A stretch of 64,000 bases of DNA from Sva-07 sp963829585 (GTDB lineage: Bacteria; Actinomycetota; Acidimicrobiia; Acidimicrobiales; Ilumatobacteraceae): NCBI GenBank assembly GCA_963829585.1, contig CAWHJD010000029.1, forward strand, positions 124,001-188,000, given 5' to 3'. The position numbers were made by a program, and so were the translations under genes. Positions within the stretch are counted from its first letter, which is position 1. Each line of letters starts with the position of its first letter. The notes under the pieces were generated by a model that was given only the letters and a program-made list of their open reading frames with translations, was not told the origin of the DNA and made no database searches. Shown piece by piece: positions 58,261 through 64,000 of this stretch.

Positions 58261-59536
58261 ATGCCCGTCACCGTCGTCGTCGGAGCCCAATGGGGCGATG
58301 AGGGCAAAGCCAAGGTCATCGACCTGCTGTCGAAAGAGCACACCTACGTGGTGCGGTACCAGGGCGGCCACAACGCCGGACACACCGTGGTCGTCGACGG
58401 CGAGAAGTACGCCCTGCAGCTCGTCCCGTCGGGCATCCTCTACGACCACGTGATCCCGGTGATCGCCAACGGCGTCGTCGTCGACCTGCCGACGCTGTTC
58501 AGGGAGGTCGACACGCTCGAAGCGCGTGGCATCTCGTGCGCAGAGCTGAAGGTGTCGAGCCGCGCCCACCTCATCTTCCCGTGGCACCAGGCGCACGACG
58601 CGATCGCCGAGGCGATGCGCGGCGACGACAAGATCGGCACCACGCTCAAGGGCATCGGACCGGCCTATGCCGACAAGGCCCGGCGCGTCGGGCTGCGAGT
58701 CGGTGACGTCCTGGATCCGGTCCGCTTCTCCACGCTCGTGCGCGAACGCGCCGTCGCCGAGAACACGCTCATCGAGCAGGCGGGTGGCGAGCCCCTGGAC
58801 GTCGACGAGATCGTGGCCATGTTCGACGAGCTCGGTGCGCGGGTCGCGCCGTTCGTCACCGACACCGTGAGCCTGCTGCACGCGTGCACTCGAACGGGGT
58901 GCCCACGTGCTGCTCGAAGGAGCCCAGGCCACGTTCCTCGACCTCGACCACGGCACGTACCCCTACGTCACCTCGTCGAACCCCACTGCGGGTGGCGCCT
59001 GCGTCGGGACAGGAATCGGGCCACGCGACATCGATCGGATCGTCGGGATCACCAAGGCGTACACCACCCGCGTCGGCGCCGGCCCGTTCCCGACCGAGCT
59101 CCTCGACGACGACGGGGAACGCCTCATCGACATCGGCAAGGAGTACGGCACGGTCACGGGTCGTCGCCGCCGCGCCGGATGGCTCGACTGCGTGATGCTG
59201 CGCCAGGCGGTCCGGCTCAACAGCCTCAGCGAGCTGGCGCTGACCAAGCTCGACATCCTCGACGGCTTCGACACGATCGAGATCTGCACGGGCTACCGAC
59301 TCGACGGCAAGCTGCTCGACCACTATCCGGACCGCTCCGATCTGTTGGCCGACGTCGAGCCGGTCTACGAGACGCTCGCCGGATGGGGCAGCGTTCTCAG
59401 CGACACCCGTGAGCCCGGCCAGCTCCCCGAAGCCGCCAAGCGCTTCATCGAGGTGGTCGAACGCGAGGTCGGTATCCCCGTGCGCGTCGTGGGCGTGGGC
59501 GCCGAACGCGACGACTACCTCGTCTGGACATCGTGA
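58261..59536 (+). CDS. purA: adenylosuccinate synthetase, frameshifted as sequenced
   Basis: About 424 residues when one base near 58880-58890 is removed. VVVGAQWGDEGKAKV contains the P-loop and IMP site; RYQGGHNAGHTVV and KGIGPAYADKA follow. After the break the frame continues VLLEGAQATFLDLDHGTYPY and VGITKAYTTRVGAGPFPTEL, all family signatures. It makes adenylosuccinate from IMP, aspartate and GTP. Normally GWGDEGKG is conserved; here it is QWGDEGKAK, one Gly-to-Ala change. ATG 58261 follows GGGGAG. It precedes purB by ten bases in the same purine operon. Confidence 0.93.
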
Positions 59537-59546
59537 GGTTGTCGCG

Positions 59547-60848
59547 ATGATCCCGCGCTACTCCACCCCGGAGATGGACGCGGTGTGGTCCGACACCGCA
59601 CGGTTCGGCCGTTGGCTCGAGGTCGAACTCCTCGCCACCGAAGCGCACGCGGCGTTCGGTCTCGTGCCGGCCGACGATGCGCTCGAGTGCCGCGCCCGAG
59701 CGCCGATCACCGACGACGCGTTCGTGCAGGCCGTCCTCGACCGTGAGGCGATCACCGACCACGACGTTGCCGCGTTCGTCGACGTCGTCCAAGCGGCGAT
59801 CGGACCACCGGCATCCTCGTGGATCCACTACGGACTCACTTCGTCCGACGTCGTCGACACCGCAGGATGCTGGGCGCTGCGTGATGCCGCCGACCTGTTG
59901 ATCGACGCCTCGACCGAGCTGCTGGGCGTGCTCGTGGAGCTGTCACGAACCCATCGCGACACGGTGATGATCGGCCGTACCCATGGCATCCACGCCGAGC
60001 CCACCACGTTCGGTGCGAAGGTGGCGCTGTGGGCGCTGCAGTTGGATCGCGATCGCACTCGGCTTCGCGCTGCCCGACACAGCGTCGCGGTCATGAAGTT
60101 GAGTGGGGCTGTCGGCACGTACTCCAACATCCCGCCCGACGTCGAGAAGTTCGTCGGCGATGCGCTCGGATTGGAGCCCGTCGCCGCCACACAGGTCGTT
60201 GCCCGTGACCGACACGCCGAGTACCTGTATGCGTGTGCATCGATCGGCGCAACGTGCGAATTGATGGCGATCGAACTCCGCCACCTGCAGCGCACCGAGG
60301 TGCGTGAGGTCCAAGAGGGCTTCAAACCCGGCCAGAAGGGTTCGTCGGCGATGCCGCACAAGCGGAACCCGATCTCGGCCGAGACGATCTCGGGTCTGGC
60401 GCGCGTGTTGCGATCGAATCTGTCCGCCGGTTTGCAGGATGTGGCGCTCTGGCACGAGCGCGACATCTCGCACTCGTCGGTCGAGCGGATCATCCTGCCG
60501 GATTCGTCGCAGTTGGCCTTCTACGTCATGAAGCGCCTCCGCCGGTTGCTCGATGGCCTCATGGTGTTCCCCGAACGTATGCGGGCCAATCTCGACGCGA
60601 GTTACGGTCTGGTGTTCAGCCAACCCGTGCTGTTGGCGTTGGTGCAGGCGGGTGCAACTCGCGATGATGCCTACCGAATCGTGCAGCGCAATGCGATGAG
60701 GTCCTGGGACGAAGGGCTCGATTTCAGGACCTTGCTCGAAGCCGACGACGAGGTCGACAACGGCGTCCTCGACGACGCGTTCGACCTTCGTCGGTCGCTG
60801 CGCAACCTCGATCACGTCCTCGATCAGGTCGATCGAATCGAGCTGTGA
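59547..60848 (+). CDS. purB: adenylosuccinate lyase
   Basis: A 433-residue fumarase-superfamily enzyme cleaving adenylosuccinate to AMP and SAICAR to AICAR. The signature loop SSAMPHKRNP with the catalytic Ser lies near residue 266. GRTHGIHAEPTTFG and the N-terminal IPRYSTPEM fit bacterial PurB. It starts ten bases after purA stops, giving the pair that converts IMP to AMP. ATG 59547 is preferred. A convergent small gene follows after 21 bases. Confidence 0.96.
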   Translation: MIPRYSTPEMDAVWSDTARFGRWLEVELLATEAHAAFGLVPADDALECRARAPITDDAFVQAVLDREAITDHDVAAFVDVVQAAIGPPASSWIHYGLTSSDVVDTAGCWALRDAADLLIDASTELLGVLVELSRTHRDTVMIGRTHGIHAEPTTFGAKVALWALQLDRDRTRLRAARHSVAVMKLSGAVGTYSNIPPDVEKFVGDALGLEPVAATQVVARDRHAEYLYACASIGATCELMAIELRHLQRTEVREVQEGFKPGQKGSSAMPHKRNPISAETISGLARVLRSNLSAGLQDVALWHERDISHSSVERIILPDSSQLAFYVMKRLRRLLDGLMVFPERMRANLDASYGLVFSQPVLLALVQAGATRDDAYRIVQRNAMRSWDEGLDFRTLLEADDEVDNGVLDDAFDLRRSLRNLDHVLDQVDRIEL

Positions 60849-60869
60849 CGCCCGAGCGCGGCGGTCACC

Positions 60870-61287
60870 TCAGTCGGCGCGGCTGATGCCGGCACGCTTG
60901 AGCGTGCTGGCGGGAACACCGACGTCACGCCACGAGGCGTACGAGATCGACTTGCTGTCGGAGTAGCTCTTGGCGACGCCGACGAACTCGGCTTCCAGGG
61001 CATCCATGTCGATGGCGTTCGACTTCGCGGCCAATTCGGCTTCGAGGTCACGGCGCTCCTGGATGAGCAGCAGTTCGTCGAGCGGGCCGGCGCTGGCGAG
61101 TTCGGTACCGATCGCATCGAGGCGCTTCTTGATCGTGTCGGGTGTGCGCTTGCGCCCCCGTCTTGGGTTTGGTGGCGCGCAGGCCTTCGAGATAATCCCG
61201 CACGATGCGACCCTCCATTCGGCCTTTCGCGAGCGCCGCTTTGTGCTCGTCGCTCATTGGAGTCCTGGGGCCACGTTTTCCAACCAT
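60870..61287 (-). CDS. conserved small helical protein, frameshifted as sequenced
   Basis: About 138 residues after removing one base in the C5 run at 61155-61159. It starts MVGKRGPRTPMSDEHKAALA with a basic N-terminus. In the second frame it continues RKRTPDTIKKRLDAIGTELA and a coiled-coil stretch (LLLIQERRDLEAELAAK), ending SYASWRDVGVPASTLKRAGI and SRAD. The last segment resembles a motif I recall from other actinobacterial hypothetical proteins, which may be a small DNA-binding or protein-binding helix. The 418-base span is one base over an intact frame. Function is unknown. Confidence 0.6.
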
Positions 61288-61295
61288 GAATTCAC

Positions 61296-61323
61296 AGTGT
61301 AGGTAACGCTCACGCAAATGCAA
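61296..61323 (-). promoter_or_regulatory. likely promoter of the small conserved gene
   Basis: On the minus strand TTGCAT and TACACT are separated by 16 bases in the only AT-rich stretch nearby. The -10 box ends nine bases before the ATG at 61287, so the transcript is probably leaderless. Confidence 0.4.
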
Positions 61324-61337
61324 TAGCGTGGATTTCG

Positions 61338-62159
61338 ATGTTCGAATTGTCAGCACACGGGACCGATGTTCATGTCGGAACTGGCCCGCAGTATCCGTGG
61401 GGCGGGCTCTACGGTGGCCAGATCGTCGCTCAGGCTCTCCGTGCTGCCACACTTTCGGTCGAACCCGATCTGGAACCACACTCGATACGCGCCTATTTCA
61501 TTCGCCGGGGCGACCACACCGAACCCGTCCGATACGAAGTCGACCGGATCCGGAACGGCCGCAGTTTCGCCACTCGGCGTGTCGTTGCCCGTCAGGCCAT
61601 TGGGGCAATTCTGAACGCCGAATGCTCGTTTCAACGCCCCGAACCGGCGGCGCTCGTGCAGACGATCTCGATGCCCGACGTGCCGGCACCCGACGATCTG
61701 GAACAGTCGTCGTGGACGGCGACCTTCGATCGCCATTCCGTGCCACCCGATCAGGTCACGGGCGGGTCGCGCGACGGCGCGGGGCGCTCGGTCGCCTGGA
61801 TGCGGGTGAACGCCGATCTCGGCGATCCGACGGAGCCGGCCGCGCAGCTGATGCATCGGTGCTGGTTGGCCTACCTGAGCGACGACCTGCCGACCGATGC
61901 GGTCATCCGGGCGCACCCGATCTCACTGGTCGACGAATCCGAGCACGACGTGTTCTGCGCGAGCCTCGACCACACGATCTGGTTCCATCGTCCGCTGCGT
62001 GCGGATCGGTGGCATCTCCACGACTTCGCCTGCCACCACTACGTGGGTGGACGCGGGCTGGCGATCGGCCACATCTTCGGCGACGACGGCGTGCATGTGG
62101 CAACGGTGGCCCAGGAAGTTCTGGTTCGTGATCGCACCCACGGACCCGGGGCGAGCTGA
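61338..62159 (+). CDS. tesB: acyl-CoA thioesterase II
   Basis: A 273-residue double-hotdog thioesterase that hydrolyses acyl-CoAs to fatty acids and CoA. The N-terminal hotdog has GGLYGGQIVAQALRAA and the signature SFATRRVVARQ. The second has SLDHTIWFHRPLRADRWHLH with the conserved Asp and catalytic region near 218. Length and motifs match TesB rather than short 4HBT enzymes. It fits the acyl-CoA theme of the left end of the window. ATG 61338 opposes the small gene above. Confidence 0.94.
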   Translation: MFELSAHGTDVHVGTGPQYPWGGLYGGQIVAQALRAATLSVEPDLEPHSIRAYFIRRGDHTEPVRYEVDRIRNGRSFATRRVVARQAIGAILNAECSFQRPEPAALVQTISMPDVPAPDDLEQSSWTATFDRHSVPPDQVTGGSRDGAGRSVAWMRVNADLGDPTEPAAQLMHRCWLAYLSDDLPTDAVIRAHPISLVDESEHDVFCASLDHTIWFHRPLRADRWHLHDFACHHYVGGRGLAIGHIFGDDGVHVATVAQEVLVRDRTHGPGAS

Positions 62160-62174
62160 CCTAGCCTGCGCAAC

Positions 62175-62753
62175 GTGTCGTCGCTGCCTCCACTGTCACC
62201 GGTTCTCGAAACGCTGCGCGCTCATGTGATGGAGCACTCGGTCAAGCACGGTGAGTTCGTCCTCAAGTCGGGGGCCACGAGCACCTGGTTCCTCGACACC
62301 AAGCAGACAGCGTGTCGACCCGACGGCATCATCGCTGCAACCGATGCCATCCTCGAGGTGTTCGGCGACGTCATCGACGACATCGACGCGATCGGCGGTC
62401 TGACCATGGGCAGCGATCCGGTCGCCTATGGCGTCGCCGCGGTTGCCGCGACGCGAGGCCACCGTCTGCGGAGCTTCAGCGTGCGCAAGGAGGCGAAACT
62501 CGGTGGCATCACCGGCCGCATCGCCGGCGCGCTCCTGCCCGGCGATCGGGTGCTGGTCACCGAGGACACCACCACGCGCGGTACCTCACTGATCGAGGCG
62601 GCCGACGAGATCGCCGCCTACGGAGCGGTGCCGGTCTGGATGACGGTGCTCGTCGATCGGGGTGGCACGTGCGCGGCCATGGCAGCAGCGCACGGGATCG
62701 ACTACCGGCCGCTGCTCACCGCACCCGATCTCGGCTTCGGCTACGGCACCTGA
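62175..62753 (+). CDS. pyrE: orotate phosphoribosyltransferase
   Basis: A 192-residue type I phosphoribosyltransferase of de novo pyrimidine synthesis, forming OMP from orotate and PRPP. VLVTEDTTTRGTSL is the PRPP-binding motif, FSVRKEAKLGG supplies the substrate Arg/Lys region, and GGLTMGSDPVAYG is the family-specific loop. GTG 62175 follows tesB by 15 bases, so they may be in one transcript although functions differ. The product overlaps purA/purB in serving nucleotide supply. Confidence 0.9.
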   Translation: MSSLPPLSPVLETLRAHVMEHSVKHGEFVLKSGATSTWFLDTKQTACRPDGIIAATDAILEVFGDVIDDIDAIGGLTMGSDPVAYGVAAVAATRGHRLRSFSVRKEAKLGGITGRIAGALLPGDRVLVTEDTTTRGTSLIEAADEIAAYGAVPVWMTVLVDRGGTCAAMAAAHGIDYRPLLTAPDLGFGYGT

Positions 62754-62756
62754 CGT

Positions 62757-64000
62757 TCAGCGAGTCCGGGCACTCGGATCGAGCACGCCGGGATTGAGGA
62801 TCCCGTTCGGGTCCAGCGCCCGACGGAGCGCCCCCTGCGCGGTGAGATCGGCGCGGGATCGAACGAGGTGGAGCCACGGAGTCTTCGCGATGCCGATTCC
62901 GTGCTCGGCCGAGATCGTGCCGCCGAGCCGCGCGACCGCGGTCAGGACCGAATCGGCGATCTCCGCCGGTGCGGTCGACCCGAGGTAGTTCAGGTGGAGG
63001 TTGCCCTCCGCGAGATGGCCGAACGGGATGAGCCGGGCACCGTCGTCGGCAGCCGCGACGTCCGCGATGTCGAGCAGTTCGACGACGGCGCGCAGCGGGA
63101 CCGCCACGTCGAGCTTGTACGTCGGCACGCCGGTGGCGCCGGCGGCCGCCGCGATGGCGTCGGTGATCCGGTCACGGAACTGCACCAGGTGTTCCCGCTG
63201 GGTCGGATCGACCGCCACGGCAGAGCCGACCACACCGGCAGCGCCCGTGACCGCGGCTGCAAGTGAGGGGCTCGGGTCGATGTGATCGGCGCACTCGACG
63301 ATCAGGACCGTGCCATGCCTGTCGACGTCGACCGGGGGCGTCGTCCCGAGATGTCCGGCGACGAGTTCGAGCGCTTCGGGCTGGACGAATTCGACTGCAT
63401 CGAGGGAACCGAGCCGGCGCCGGAGGTGTCCGAGGAGGTCGATCGCGTCATCCAGGGAGGCCATCGACAGCATCGCCGTGACGACGTGCTCGAAGCGGGG
63501 TACCAGCTGCAGGCGGGCGGCAGTGACGACGGCCAGCGTGCCCTCTGATCCGGCCAGCACCGACGGCCAGTGGAGCCCGACGGTCTCCTTCGCCAGACCG
63601 CTCAGCGTTCCGACGATGGAGCCGTCGGCGAGGACCGCCTCGATGCCGAGGATCTGTCGGCGCATGGTGCCGTAGCGGATCACCCGGGAGCCCCCGGCGT
63701 TGGTGGCGATCGCACCACCGATGGTCGCGGAGCCCCGAGCTGCGAAGTCGACCGGCGTGTCGAGCCCGATGTCTCTGGCCGCTGATCGCCACGCGGCGAT
63801 CGTCGTTCCCGCCCCGGCGGTCAACTGCAGGGCGTTCGGATCGACGTCGACGATCGCGTCGAGGCGACGCAGCGAGAGCACGATCGTTGCCGGGCCCGGT
63901 GCGTCACGGGGCACCCCTCCGCCGACGAGGCCGGTGTTGCCGCCCTGTGGAACGACCACGACGCCGTGGTCGTTGCAGTGGCGGAGCACCGCCGCCACCT
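62757..64000 (-). CDS. FAD-linked oxidase (GlcD/D-2-hydroxyacid dehydrogenase type), 5' end outside window
   Basis: About 414 residues are visible, from the FAD-binding PCMH domain to the C-terminus; the frame runs off the right edge and roughly 60 N-terminal residues are missing. NTGLVGGG, GGAIATNAGG and GIEAVLADGS line the FAD site. The C-terminal cap domain ends in AEHGIGIAKTPWL, with a His typical of GlcD, D-lactate and D-2-hydroxyglutarate dehydrogenases. It oxidises a 2-hydroxy acid and passes electrons to the membrane or ETF; the exact substrate is unknown. It converges on pyrE. Confidence 0.92.
   Translation of the reverse strand, partial: VAAVLRHCNDHGVVVVPQGGNTGLVGGGVPRDAPGPATIVLSLRRLDAIVDVDPNALQLTAGAGTTIAAWRSAARDIGLDTPVDFAARGSATIGGAIATNAGGSRVIRYGTMRRQILGIEAVLADGSIVGTLSGLAKETVGLHWPSVLAGSEGTLAVVTAARLQLVPRFEHVVTAMLSMASLDDAIDLLGHLRRRLGSLDAVEFVQPEALELVAGHLGTTPPVDVDRHGTVLIVECADHIDPSPSLAAAVTGAAGVVGSAVAVDPTQREHLVQFRDRITDAIAAAAGATGVPTYKLDVAVPLRAVVELLDIADVAAADDGARLIPFGHLAEGNLHLNYLGSTAPAEIADSVLTAVARLGGTISAEHGIGIAKTPWLHLVRSRADLTAQGALRRALDPNGILNPGVLDPSARTR

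Overview
The window is GC-rich chromosomal DNA from an actinobacterium, most likely of the class Acidimicrobiia (an Ilumatobacter-like lineage). The evidence is a dnaK-grpE-dnaJ-hspR operon with an HspR-type inverted repeat, an EtfD-like iron-sulfur membrane oxidoreductase, F420/luciferase-type oxidoreductases and PPOX proteins, a SigF-type stress sigma module with GTTT-N16-GGGTA promoters, and dispersed lipid/acyl-CoA genes. No phage, transposase, CRISPR array or rRNA gene is visible. Genes are tightly packed and no gene-free stretch exceeds 300 bases.

Layout. 0-8 kb: acyl-CoA dehydrogenase end, two SDRs, an old-yellow-enzyme/FAD oxidoreductase, LLM and PPOX flavoproteins, tRNA-Gly(CCC), a [4Fe-4S] ferredoxin, a PaiB-like protein and dcd. 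8-12.5 kb: a stress module of CsbD, PP2C phosphatase, small membrane proteins, RsbW-like anti-sigma, SigF-like sigma and a STAS antagonist. 12-23 kb: DEAD helicase, amidohydrolase, malQ, DUF2630, EtfD-like protein, cyclic-nucleotide-domain protein, phosphoglycerate mutase, M14 peptidase and cdd. 23-27.5 kb: the heat-shock operon. 27.5-40.3 kb: an envelope-associated cluster holding an actin-fold-like protein, a degenerate FHA/FtsK-EccC-like protein, a cell-surface protein with about eleven tandem cadherin/Ig-like repeats, a transglutaminase-like membrane protein without its catalytic Cys and His, a small membrane protein, DUF58 and MoxR. 40-50 kb: SWIM and SNF2 helicase pair, a Baeyer-Villiger-type monooxygenase fused to an esterase, DUF1697, PPOX, LLM and DUF3445 proteins. 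50-56.7 kb: clpB, a two-component pair, and a DHA2 MFS pump with its TetR repressor. 56.8-64 kb: a HisD paralog, purA, purB, a conserved small protein, tesB, pyrE and a GlcD-like FAD oxidase running off the right end.

Three functional themes stand out. The first is a partner-switching stress circuit whose own small genes carry matching sigma promoters. The second is HspR-controlled chaperones, with dnaK and clpB in separate loci. The third is the envelope cluster, whose two signature ATPase and transglutaminase proteins have lost catalytic residues.

Caution: at least fourteen genes or gene parts need a one-base correction to be read through, and every case is consistent with one extra base. 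This looks like a systematic sequence error rather than biology, so the affected genes are annotated across the break.
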